Below are positions 14,686 to 21,673 of a stretch of 23,956 nucleotides of DNA, piece by piece. This DNA comes from JBOGJG01 sp050747825. Its GTDB lineage: Bacteria > Acidobacteriota > UBA6911 > RPQK01 > JBOGJG01. The stretch covers positions 1-23,956 of the forward strand of contig JBOGJG010000051.1 in the NCBI GenBank assembly GCA_050747825.1, written 5' to 3'. Within the stretch, counting starts at the first letter, position 1. Each line of letters opens with the position of its first letter. The notes beneath the pieces are model-generated. The model was not told the DNA's origin and searched no databases. It saw nothing but the letters and a program-made list of their open reading frames with translations. The position numbers and the translations under genes were made by a program.

Positions 14686-15198
14686 TTGGTTCCGTTTGTC
14701 ACGATTGCCCGGATCGTCAAGACCCGTGGAATCAAAGGTGAAGTTGCTGCCGAACTGCTGACTGATTTCCCGGAACGGTTTGAATCGGTCACGGAAGTTC
14801 GCATCCTCCGCCAGGATCGGGAGTATCGGGAAGAGATCGAGGCCTTTTGGTTTCACCAAGGCAGGGTGATTCTAAAGTTTCGCGGTCGTAATTCTCCCGA
14901 AGAAGTCAGCGAGTTGGTGTGGGGGGATGTTCAGGTTCCGGAAAGTCTTCGACCAGAGCTACCGCCAGACACCTATTATCACTCGGACCTTATCGGTTGC
15001 CGCATCGTTGAGGGTGGTGAGGACCTGGGGCAGGTCGTGGATATCCTCGAGTCCGGACCGGAGATGACCACTTTGGTGGTTCACACGCCGCGGCAGGAGG
15101 AATTCATGGTTCCTCTGGTCCGTGAGTTCGTCACGCGGGTCGATACAGGTGAGAAGGTCATCGAGGTAAAACTCCCACCCGGACTGTTGGAGCTTTAG
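14686..15198 (+). CDS. rimM: Ribosome maturation factor RimM
   Basis: The 170-residue protein has the N-terminal RimM barrel (VTIARIVKTRGIKGEVAAELLTDFPERF, then VILKFRGRNSPEEVSELV). A PRC-like C-terminal barrel follows from about residue 95 (DTYYHSDLIGCRIVEGGEDLG and EFMVPLVREFV). It binds S19 and helps assemble the 30S head. The start is TTG, directly after the khpA TAA, so it is probably translated by re-initiation or coupling. Confidence 0.94.
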   Translation: MVPFVTIARIVKTRGIKGEVAAELLTDFPERFESVTEVRILRQDREYREEIEAFWFHQGRVILKFRGRNSPEEVSELVWGDVQVPESLRPELPPDTYYHSDLIGCRIVEGGEDLGQVVDILESGPEMTTLVVHTPRQEEFMVPLVREFVTRVDTGEKVIEVKLPPGLLEL

Positions 15199-15208
15199 GG
15201 AGCGCGGC

Positions 15209-15907
15209 GTGCACATAACAGTGGTAACCATATTCCCAAAGCTCTTTAACGGAGTTTTTGAGTACGGAATTATTCATCAGGCCTGCAAGAAAGGCTTGTT
15301 GAACATCAAAATTATGGACCTTCGGGACTTTACCGATGACAAACATGCTACAGTAGACGACCGCTCCTACGGGGGCGGAGAGGGTATGGTGTTGAAGCCT
15401 GAACCCATTTTTCGGGCCGTGGACCGGAGCAGGGAAGAATCCAGTGAGGCCCCGCACGTGATTCTGTTAACGCCTCAGGGGCGCCGCTTCGATCAGAGCA
15501 AGGCCAAGGAGCTATCTTTGAAGCCGCACCCGCTCTTCATCTGTGGGCGTTACGAGGGCGTGGATCAGCGCGTCGCCGAGCATGTGGTGGATGAGGAGAT
15601 CTCGGTAGGCGATTTTGTGCTTTCGGGCGGAGAATTCGCAGCCCTGCTGATTATTGACGCGGTTTCCCGGCTGATTCCGGGTGTGGTGGGTAAATCGTGC
15701 TCGGTCTTGGAGGAGTCTTTTATGGATGAGGTGCTGGATTATCCTCATTACACTCGACCTGCTGAATTTCGGGGCTGGAAGGTTCCGGAGGTGCTGCTTT
15801 CCGGAGACCATGACCGGATCAGGCGTTGGAGGCAGCGAGAGGCATTAGATCTGACCCGCAAGAGACGCCCGGACCTACTCAAAGAAACCAAGAAAGAAAG
15901 AAACTAG
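15209..15907 (+). CDS. trmD: tRNA (guanine37-N1)-methyltransferase TrmD
   Basis: The 232-residue enzyme methylates G37 of tRNAs using S-adenosylmethionine and prevents +1 frameshifting. SPOUT-fold motifs are clear: ITVVTIFPKLF at the N-terminus, DDRSYGGGEGMVLKPEP, LLTPQGRRFDQ, the knotted cofactor loop FICGRYEGVDQRV with VGDFVLSGGEFAAL, and YPHYTRPAEFRGWKVPEVLLSGDH. The start is GTG with GGGAG upstream. Its TAG stop lies in the CTAG at the left end of the inserted MITE-like element. The C-terminus is purine-rich and lysine-rich (KETKKERN). Confidence 0.96.
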   Translation: MHITVVTIFPKLFNGVFEYGIIHQACKKGLLNIKIMDLRDFTDDKHATVDDRSYGGGEGMVLKPEPIFRAVDRSREESSEAPHVILLTPQGRRFDQSKAKELSLKPHPLFICGRYEGVDQRVAEHVVDEEISVGDFVLSGGEFAALLIIDAVSRLIPGVVGKSCSVLEESFMDEVLDYPHYTRPAEFRGWKVPEVLLSGDHDRIRRWRQREALDLTRKRRPDLLKETKKERN

Positions 15908-16004
15908 TGCTTCGTAACATAAATAAGTGCGCTACCGCTGGAGGCGATTTGACCCGTATTCAAGGCGCGACGACAGCACACTTATTTATGTTACGAAGCA
16001 CTAG
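15904..16004. mobile_element. MITE-like element between trmD and rplS
   Basis: The 26 bases from 15904 (CTAGTGCTTCGTAACATAAA...) are perfectly repeated in inverse at 15979-16004. With one mismatch the arms reach 30 bp (15904-15933 and 15975-16004), leaving a 41-nt centre. Both ends are CTAG, compatible with insertion into CTAG with a TA duplication (as in IS630-type elements) or a 4-bp duplication (as in IS5). Nothing is encoded. In the polycistronic mRNA it would form a long stem-loop between trmD and rplS. The transposase that moves it is not in the window. Confidence 0.85.
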
Positions 16005-16035
16005 GAAACCCAAGAACCAAGCCCCGAGGTGCACT

Positions 16036-16377
16036 ATGAATCTGGTCGATCAGGTCGAACAAAAATATACAAACAAGGAATTTCCCGAGTTTACTCCGGG
16101 AGATACGGTTCGTGTAAACGTCAAAATCAAAGAAGGCGAGAAGTTCCGTATTCAGGCTTTTGAAGGTGTCGTCATCGCTATAAAGCATGGTGGCACGCGC
16201 TCCTCTTTTACGGTTCGAAAGGTCTCCTTCGGATACGGTGTTGAGAGGATCTTTCCTCTGTATTCTCCCATGATCGAGGCCATTGAACTGGTCAAAAGAG
16301 GTCGAGTGCGGCGAGCTAAATTGTACTACCTGAGGGAGCGCAAGGGTAAAGCCGCCCGGATCAAAGAGATTCGTTAA
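16036..16377 (+). CDS. rplS: 50S ribosomal protein L19
   Basis: The 113-residue protein has the L19 signature: FTPGDTVRVNVKIKEGEKFRIQAFEGVVIAIKHGGTRSSFTVRKVSFGYGVERIFPLYSP, then RRAKLYYLRERKGKAARIKE. It sits at the 30S-50S interface. The ATG at 16036 follows GAGG at 16025-16028 with a 7-nt spacer. The frame is open upstream through the MITE-like element to 15826, but that extension is unrelated to L19 and is rejected. Confidence 0.97.
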   Translation: MNLVDQVEQKYTNKEFPEFTPGDTVRVNVKIKEGEKFRIQAFEGVVIAIKHGGTRSSFTVRKVSFGYGVERIFPLYSPMIEAIELVKRGRVRRAKLYYLRERKGKAARIKEIR

Positions 16378-16402
16378 TTGTAATCTCAATCACCGGGCAA
16401 AC

Positions 16403-16428
16403 AGGGGCAGGCCTTTAAACTGGCCCCT
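16403..16428 (+). terminator. Weak hairpin after rplS
   Basis: AGGGGC and GCCCCT pair across a 14-nt loop, but no T-run follows. It could attenuate rather than end transcription before the TPR gene, which starts 12 bp further on. Confidence 0.3.
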
Positions 16429-16439
16429 ACTCTGCTTCC

Positions 16440-18290
16440 ATGCTAGATAAATTTAGACTTCTTCGAAGCGCTGAAAAGCAGGTCATTCGGCGGAAGTTTA
16501 ATCAGGCTATCCGCAATTACGAAAAACTGCTGGAGCGAGATCCCGAAGAGCCCACGCTTCTCAACACCATTGGTGATCTTCTTTTAAAGAAGGGCCAGAG
16601 AGATCAGGCCCTGGACTACTTCTACCGGGTCGCGGATATCTACATGCGCAGTGGCTTTACCGTCAAAGCCATTGCCATGTATAAAAAAATCCAGCACCTG
16701 AATTCACACGATTTGAAGACCAATGAAGTGCTGGCCGATCTCTATGAGCGTCAGTCCTTGCCCATGGAAGCCGTGTACCATCTGAATCTTCTGGTCACGC
16801 GCTACGAACGCCAAAATGATCTGGAGAAGGCGGTCCTCTATCTTGAGCGCGTCGTAGAGCTGGACTCCGCTGATCCAAATAAACAGGTTCGCCTGGCTGA
16901 ATTGCGTCAACGGAAGGGTGATTCCGGCGGCGCCGTCCAGAAGTATCTGGAGGCCATCAGCCTGTTGAAGAAGCAGAATTATCACGAAAAGGCTTTTCAA
17001 CTGGCTGGTGAGGCCTTAGGCCTTTCCGAGCAGGACCGGAACGTGCTGCGGACCTATGTGGAATGTGCCGAGAGTGCAGGCCGGCTCGATTCGGCAGCCG
17101 CGTTTCTGCGCAAGCGTCTGGTCTCCGATCAGCAGAAGTATCCATGGCAGATGTATCTGGCCTGGCTGCAGGAGAAGCGGGGAGACCGGGAAGTCGCTCA
17201 TCAGCTCTACCAGGAGCTTCATTCCGACGGAATATCCGATCCCCTGGTTCTCCAGGGCTTGCAGCGCACGGCTCAGGGCAGCCTGGAATCGCCGGAAAAC
17301 TATGCAGTTTTCCCTCAGGGCCTGAATGAGAGTGCTGAAGCTGTGGAGTTCTCCAGCGCCAGCGACACAAACGGCGGCGACGCAAGTGCCGGCGCCACGA
17401 GTGATAGCGAGCTGAGATTGTTTCACTTTGACGATTCAACTTCTGCAGAGCTTCTGGCAGGCCAGGGCCGGGAGCCGCAAGAGGAAGTTCTGGAAGAGGA
17501 GCTTTTGATTTATCCCCAATCGGCCGAGGATACACCGGCAGGCGACGAGACTCCAGCGCCGCCGGAAGAGCTGTCCCCCATCTCTCTGGAGGAGGGCCTG
17601 CAGGAAGCGGACTTTTATCTGAAACTGGGTTATCACGATGAGGCTCAGAAGCTGCTACAGAGGCTGCTTCAGGAGCACCCTCGGGATGAGCGCGTGCTGC
17701 GCAGGGCCAGAAAGGCTCTGCTTGACCTGCCGGTACCGGAACCGGAGCAACTGGCGGAAGAGATAGATATTGATTTCGACAACGAACTCAATTCGGCGCT
17801 GGATTTTCTCTTCACTGGAACCTTGGAAGATTCCGAAGTCGCTTTGGCTGACGAGATCCTGCGCTATGACGTGGCTTCCAGCAATGATGGCACTCAGAGC
17901 GCCTCGAAAATCCATTATGATCTGGGCCTGGCCTATAAGGAATTGGGACTGCATGAAGACGCCGTCCAGGAATTTTTGACGGCACTGGACACATTCGCGG
18001 ATCCCGAAGAGAACCCTCAAAAAATTCTTTGCTGCAGCATGCTGGCCAACTCCTTTCTGCAACTCGAGAAACACGACGAAGCCGCCCGATGGGCTCGTGA
18101 AGGACTGAACCTTCCGGACAAAAAAGACTTTGAATGGAAGGCGCTTCAGTATGATCTGGCGCGCGCCCGGGAGAATATCGGGGAATTGGCCGAAGCGCTG
18201 CAGAGTTACCAGGAGATCCTTGAACGGGACCCCCACTATCGTGATATACAGGGACGAGTTGACCAATTGTCGGCGCAGTTGAATGGCTAA
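16440..18290 (+). CDS. Tetratricopeptide repeat protein
   Basis: The 616-residue protein has no signal peptide or membrane segment. The N-terminal ~250 residues are TPR-like helix pairs (FNQAIRNYEKLLERDPEEPTLLNTIGDLLLKKG, then DLEKAVLYLERVVELDSADP). An acidic, low-complexity linker (about 285-390) follows, and a second TPR region fills the C-terminus (SKIHYDLGLAYKELGLHEDAVQEFLTALD, then LQSYQEILERDPHY). It is probably a cytoplasmic protein-protein scaffold; its partner is unknown. The second half resembles the TPR regions of FimV-like proteins in pattern only. No Shine-Dalgarno sequence is visible before the ATG. Its last 8 bases overlap the next gene. Confidence 0.85.
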   Translation: MLDKFRLLRSAEKQVIRRKFNQAIRNYEKLLERDPEEPTLLNTIGDLLLKKGQRDQALDYFYRVADIYMRSGFTVKAIAMYKKIQHLNSHDLKTNEVLADLYERQSLPMEAVYHLNLLVTRYERQNDLEKAVLYLERVVELDSADPNKQVRLAELRQRKGDSGGAVQKYLEAISLLKKQNYHEKAFQLAGEALGLSEQDRNVLRTYVECAESAGRLDSAAAFLRKRLVSDQQKYPWQMYLAWLQEKRGDREVAHQLYQELHSDGISDPLVLQGLQRTAQGSLESPENYAVFPQGLNESAEAVEFSSASDTNGGDASAGATSDSELRLFHFDDSTSAELLAGQGREPQEEVLEEELLIYPQSAEDTPAGDETPAPPEELSPISLEEGLQEADFYLKLGYHDEAQKLLQRLLQEHPRDERVLRRARKALLDLPVPEPEQLAEEIDIDFDNELNSALDFLFTGTLEDSEVALADEILRYDVASSNDGTQSASKIHYDLGLAYKELGLHEDAVQEFLTALDTFADPEENPQKILCCSMLANSFLQLEKHDEAARWAREGLNLPDKKDFEWKALQYDLARARENIGELAEALQSYQEILERDPHYRDIQGRVDQLSAQLNG

Positions 18291-18525
18291 CAAAGTCCTG
18301 TTTTGTGTTTACGTCCTCTATTGCTTCGAAGTGGGTATTTTCCTGCTGGTTTTTCCCTGGATGCGGCTTTGGGATCAAAACTCACTGCTTCAGATTTATC
18401 CCCAGTTGAGATTAATTTTTCTAAACAATTTCTTTCGCGGCGCGGTTTCGGGCTTGGGCATGGCGAATCTGATCCTGGGAGTCTGGGAAGTTGCCCATTT
18501 TCAATACTATTTTAAAAAAGCTTGA
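18283..18525 (+). CDS. Small membrane protein, unrecognised
   Basis: The 80-residue protein has a first hydrophobic helix (about 5-27, VLFCVYVLYCFEVGIFLLVFP) and a second weaker one (about 52-70, GAVSGLGMANLILGVWEV), joined by a loop with LRLIFLNNFFRG. It would lie in the inner membrane with both ends on the same side. The start ATG overlaps the TPR stop (ATGGCTAA), and the gene end overlaps the thiE-like frame by 35 bp, so it is translationally coupled on both sides. I do not recognise the family. Confidence 0.75.
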   Translation: MANKVLFCVYVLYCFEVGIFLLVFPWMRLWDQNSLLQIYPQLRLIFLNNFFRGAVSGLGMANLILGVWEVAHFQYYFKKA

Positions 18526-19132
18526 CCTGGAGCTCCCGCTCTTCTACGGCATCTCTGACCGGCGCTACTTTTCTGAACTGGATCCTTTCCGCTATCTCGA
18601 TCTGCTCTTTCAGACCTCGGCCCATATCCTGCAGTGGCGGGAGAAAGATCTCGGACCTGGCGAAACCCGTGTTTTTGCTGAGCGGGGGGCGCAGCTGGCC
18701 GGAAGCGCGGGAAAGCTCTTCCTGATTAACAGTCATGTCGAGATTGCTCTCCAGTCGGGAGCCGGAGGTACCCACCTGACCTCTGATCAGAATATCAGCC
18801 AGGCTGTCGAGCGGAGAAATCGGTCCGGCGCCGGCGAGTTTATCCTGGGTAAATCAGTCCATTCCGTGGCCGCCGCGAAAGCCGCCCAGGAAGAAGGAGC
18901 CGACTATGTTCTTCTGGGGCCGATTTTCAGCCCTCTTTCCAAGAAAGCTGGCCGGCGCCCGCTCGGTCTGGATGGTCTCAGGGAGGCCGCACAGGCGCTT
19001 AGAATTCCGGTGTTTGCCTTGGGCGGCATCGACGGCGCCAACTTTCAGCAAATTTTCCAGGCAGGCGCCTCAGGCGCGGCTGGTATCACCTGGTTGCGCG
19101 AGGAAGTCCGGAAGCGTAGCCTATGGGCATGA
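18491..19132 (+). CDS. Thiamine phosphate synthase family protein (ThiE/TenI-like)
   Basis: The 213-residue protein has the ThiE/TenI TIM-barrel pattern: YGISDRRYF, then LQWREKDL (46-53), LINSHVEIALQSGAGGTHLTSD (78-99), GKSVHS (120-125), DYVLLGPIFSPLSK (138-151), PVFALGGI and GASGAAGI. ThiE joins HMP pyrophosphate and thiazole phosphate to make thiamine phosphate. Here HLGQxD reads HLTSD and the usual TK after GPxF reads SK, so a TenI-like or altered role is possible. No other thiamine gene is nearby. The start is uncertain: TTG at 18491 is given, and a later non-ATG start would remove most of the overlap with the previous gene. Confidence 0.82.
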   Translation: MPIFNTILKKLDLELPLFYGISDRRYFSELDPFRYLDLLFQTSAHILQWREKDLGPGETRVFAERGAQLAGSAGKLFLINSHVEIALQSGAGGTHLTSDQNISQAVERRNRSGAGEFILGKSVHSVAAAKAAQEEGADYVLLGPIFSPLSKKAGRRPLGLDGLREAAQALRIPVFALGGIDGANFQQIFQAGASGAAGITWLREEVRKRSLWA

Positions 19133-19455
19133 GACCGGAGCTGCTGAGCCTCTGGATGGCAAGCGTCATTATCTGCATCTTGGTGCTGTCAGTTGCGTTC
19201 ACTATTTCACCCGAGGGGATTGAAAGCAGTGTTTTGGGCTGGCTTCCGACCTGCCCCGCCAAGCTGGCTGGCAGCTCATGTTTTTCCTGCGGCCTGACCC
19301 ACAGCGTCAGTGCCGCGGCGCACAGGCAATGGAGTCGATCTCTCGAATTTCACGCGGCTGGGATTCCCACGTTCTTTTTGGCGCTGGCAAACGCCCTAAC
19401 AGGCCAGCTATACCTTATCAGGTTGATTGTTCGTAAGAAGAGGAGAGGACAATGA
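19123..19455 (+). CDS. DUF2752 membrane protein
   Basis: The 110-residue protein shows the DUF2752 core: CPAKLAGSSCFSCGLTHSVSAAAHRQWSRSLEFHAAGIPTF, with the paired-cysteine CxxCGLT motif. A hydrophobic helix precedes it (about 7-28) and another follows (about 79-98). Function is unknown for the family. The cysteines suggest a redox or metal role. The first ATG (19123) overlaps the thiE-like gene by 10 bp; an ATGA overlap at 19129 is an equally good start. Its own TGA overlaps the ATG of a broken downstream gene. Confidence 0.87.
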   Translation: MGMRPELLSLWMASVIICILVLSVAFTISPEGIESSVLGWLPTCPAKLAGSSCFSCGLTHSVSAAAHRQWSRSLEFHAAGIPTFFLALANALTGQLYLIRLIVRKKRRGQ

Positions 19456-19504
19456 GTCCGCTTGCGCTGGTCTGGGCATTCTGAGCCTGGTTTCTTCCGC
19501 TTAG
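19452..19504 (+). pseudogene. Remnant of a small DUF4190-like membrane protein
   Basis: A strong ribosome binding site (AGGAGAGG, 19441-19448) precedes an ATG that overlaps the DUF2752 stop as ATGA. The frame reads MSPLALVWAF and stops. Inserting one base after MSPLAL lets it continue as LGILSLVSSA, which matches the opening of DUF4190-type membrane proteins (M.PLA....LGILSLV). A second stop then follows. It looks like a translationally coupled gene truncated by a one-base loss and further deletion. Confidence 0.4.
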
Positions 19505-19545
19505 CCGTCGGGGGCGACATCCTGTCATTGGAAATTACGTACGTG

Positions 19546-20595
19546 TCACCATTTTAGGAGCAGCAGCTCCGAGCTGAATCCGGGGCCGAAGGCGGCACAG
19601 AGACCGTAGGCGCTATGGGGAGCCCCAGCTTGGAGCAGTTGGTTGAGAATGAATAGCATGGTCGGGGCTGACATGTTTCCGTAATTTTCCAAAACAAACC
19701 GGCTGTGCTCGAGCTCTCCATTTTTCAGGCCCAGGCTCTTCTGGAAAGCAGCCAGGACCTTGGCGCCTCCGGGATGGATGATAAAACGTGAAATCGCCTC
19801 GATGCCCAGGAAGTTTCGCGCCAGGAATTCCTCAACATTCGAACGGATGTGCCTGCTCAGGACGGCGGGAAGGTTGCGCGAGAGCACGACATGAAGGCCC
19901 TTCTCTGAGAAATCCCATCCCATGATGTCCAGTGTATTGGGCCAGAGCGTGCTCTGGCTGTCCACGATTTCCAGCCCCTGCTCTGGACAGTCGGACCCGC
20001 AGACCAGGACAGCGGCAGAGCCGTCTGCAAAAAGAGCGGACGCAACCAGATTGCTCTTGCTCAGATCGCCAAACTGGAAAGTGAGCGAAGAGATCTCGAC
20101 GACAATCAGGAGAATTCGCTGACGGGGAGCCCCGCGGGCCAGATCCAGGCAGCGGGAGAGCCCGGCGGCGCCTCCTGCGCATCCGAGTCCAAAAATCGGA
20201 GTCCTTTTTACTGATGGCTTGAAACCGAGCCGATTGATGATTCTAGCGTCGATGCTGGGAGTGGAGAGCCCGCTGCTGGAGACGAAAAGCAGGTGATCGA
20301 CTTCATCGGGCTGGATCCCAACCCTGTTCAGGCAGGATTCAATGGCTTGAATTGCCAGCTCTTCGGCCCAGCGGACATACTGATTATTCTTTTCCGTAAA
20401 ACTGTGATCGTGGTGGAACCATTCGAGGGGGACGCAGAAATGTCGCTGTCCTATCTGGACGCTGTCAAAGACGGCTGCCAGTCGCCCGATGTCCTCGATT
20501 CCGCTTTTGAAATGCCGCTCAGCCTCGGCCCGAAGGTCTTGCTGCCGATAGCAATGCGGAGGAACGGCCGTTCCGATCGCGGCAATTCGCGCCAT
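19546..20595 (-). CDS. Type III polyketide synthase
   Basis: The 349-residue protein belongs to the chalcone/stilbene synthase superfamily. The catalytic triad is in place: Cys139 in GLGCAGGAAGL, His274 in FIIHPGGAKVL, and Asn307 in NYGNMSAPT. The closing GPG motif AFGPGFSSELLLLKW is also present. It condenses an acyl-CoA starter with malonyl-CoA units; bacterial relatives often make alkylpyrones or alkylresorcinols, and the product cannot be told here. No isoprenylcysteine-type methyltransferase, its frequent partner, is adjacent. It starts 11 bp after the exported-protein gene, so it is the last gene of an apparent argS operon. Confidence 0.94.
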   Translation of the reverse strand: MARIAAIGTAVPPHCYRQQDLRAEAERHFKSGIEDIGRLAAVFDSVQIGQRHFCVPLEWFHHDHSFTEKNNQYVRWAEELAIQAIESCLNRVGIQPDEVDHLLFVSSSGLSTPSIDARIINRLGFKPSVKRTPIFGLGCAGGAAGLSRCLDLARGAPRQRILLIVVEISSLTFQFGDLSKSNLVASALFADGSAAVLVCGSDCPEQGLEIVDSQSTLWPNTLDIMGWDFSEKGLHVVLSRNLPAVLSRHIRSNVEEFLARNFLGIEAISRFIIHPGGAKVLAAFQKSLGLKNGELEHSRFVLENYGNMSAPTMLFILNQLLQAGAPHSAYGLCAAFGPGFSSELLLLKW

Positions 20596-20606
20596 CTGTA
20601 GATTGC

Positions 20607-21665
20607 TTACTCTACCGGGGCGCCGAGACCATATTGCGACCCCTTTAAAGCGATTTCTGAGGTTTTTCTGGCTGAGAGAACTTCTTTGTGCAGGGCAGAA
20701 TCTTTTATTTTCCGAGCCATATTTTCAATGGCCTCTAGCTGGGGGATGAACTCCTGAATTTTTTCATTCAGTTTCTCCAGGGATTTTTTGATGTCACCTC
20801 CATCGGCGGTCTTGTAGCGAGCTTTCTCGTCGATGTTGATCATGATCCCGTCAATGGCCCGCTCATAAGCGTGAACCATGTCCTCGTAAGTGTAAAACTC
20901 CAGCGGATTGGGCTTGTCGTCCTTCCAGGGCTCGTCATTGATGCGGCGCTTGATCTCCACCAAGCGGCTTTCGGCAATTTCAAGAAAAGTCTCCACACGT
21001 TTGACCAGCTTCTGGTTCTCCTGCAGGCCGCGGTATTCCTCCTCAGTGAAGCGATCGGCAGTCTGCAAGTTGACCACGCGGCGGCGTACTGCAGCGTGGG
21101 TGGCATAAAACAGGTGCGGAACAGCAACCGGCGCTTCCTTGAAGGTCTCTTCAACGTCAAAAAGGCTGGCCCCATGGTCTTGGCTGTTGATGATGGATGA
21201 CCCGAAGATACCCTTGAGAAAAAAGCTGCGCAGGTCATCGAGATCTTTGGCTGCCGCCTCGAAGTCTACTCTGGCTTCAAAGGGGGCCGACACCCGCAAG
21301 TCTCGCACCACCTCAATCAGGCCACGCAGTCCGATTTCCAGGTCCTTTACCTGGTTCGAGCGCAGGTCTTTTTGTTCATCAATAGGCTCCTCCCGGATGT
21401 AACAGGCGATGGCTCGGATTCGCTGAAGGCTCTCCAGACTTTGCTCAACCCTGTCGGTGCGCATATACCCTCTTAAGACGATCGCCTCACGGTTCAGTAC
21501 TCTTCTGAAGATATCGATCCGATCCTTATACTTATTCTTCCTTTGATAATCCGCATATTCGCGATCAGAGAGGATTTCGCTGAGGGGAACCCGCTGGAGA
21601 TCTTCGTTCTGAATGGGGCTTGAAAAACAAACTGTCAAAAATATAAAAGCTAAAAGCGATTTCAT
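20607..21665 (-). CDS. Uncharacterised exported helical protein
   Basis: The 352-residue protein is not recognised. It starts MKSLLAFIFLTVCFSSPIQN, a signal peptide with a possible cleavage near residue 17. The rest is highly charged and mostly helical, with long heptad-like stretches (DRVEQSLESLQRIRAIACY, then ENQKLVKRVETFLEIAESR, and ending KKSLEKLNEKIQEFIPQLEAIENMARKI). It is probably periplasmic and may be coiled-coil. The ATG at 21665 is preferred over the GTG at 21677, which overlaps the argS stop. It lies between argS and the polyketide synthase with almost no spacing on either side. Confidence 0.75.
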   Translation of the reverse strand: MKSLLAFIFLTVCFSSPIQNEDLQRVPLSEILSDREYADYQRKNKYKDRIDIFRRVLNREAIVLRGYMRTDRVEQSLESLQRIRAIACYIREEPIDEQKDLRSNQVKDLEIGLRGLIEVVRDLRVSAPFEARVDFEAAAKDLDDLRSFFLKGIFGSSIINSQDHGASLFDVEETFKEAPVAVPHLFYATHAAVRRRVVNLQTADRFTEEEYRGLQENQKLVKRVETFLEIAESRLVEIKRRINDEPWKDDKPNPLEFYTYEDMVHAYERAIDGIMINIDEKARYKTADGGDIKKSLEKLNEKIQEFIPQLEAIENMARKIKDSALHKEVLSARKTSEIALKGSQYGLGAPVE

Positions 21666-21673
21666 GTCACATC

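Noticed and set aside
15904..16004. Intrinsic terminator after trmD
   Set aside because: The arms are 26 bp and not GC-rich, the loop is long, no T-tract follows, and the CTAG ends point to an inserted element.
15826..16035. Extended L19 reading from inside trmD through the MITE-like element
   Set aside because: The extension has no L19 similarity, and a good ribosome binding site precedes the ATG at 16036.
19452..19545. Selenocysteine read-through of TGA after MSPLALVWAF, given SelB in the window
   Set aside because: The downstream frame is not selenoprotein-like, no SECIS hairpin is evident, and a one-base shift gives a better match to a known small membrane family.
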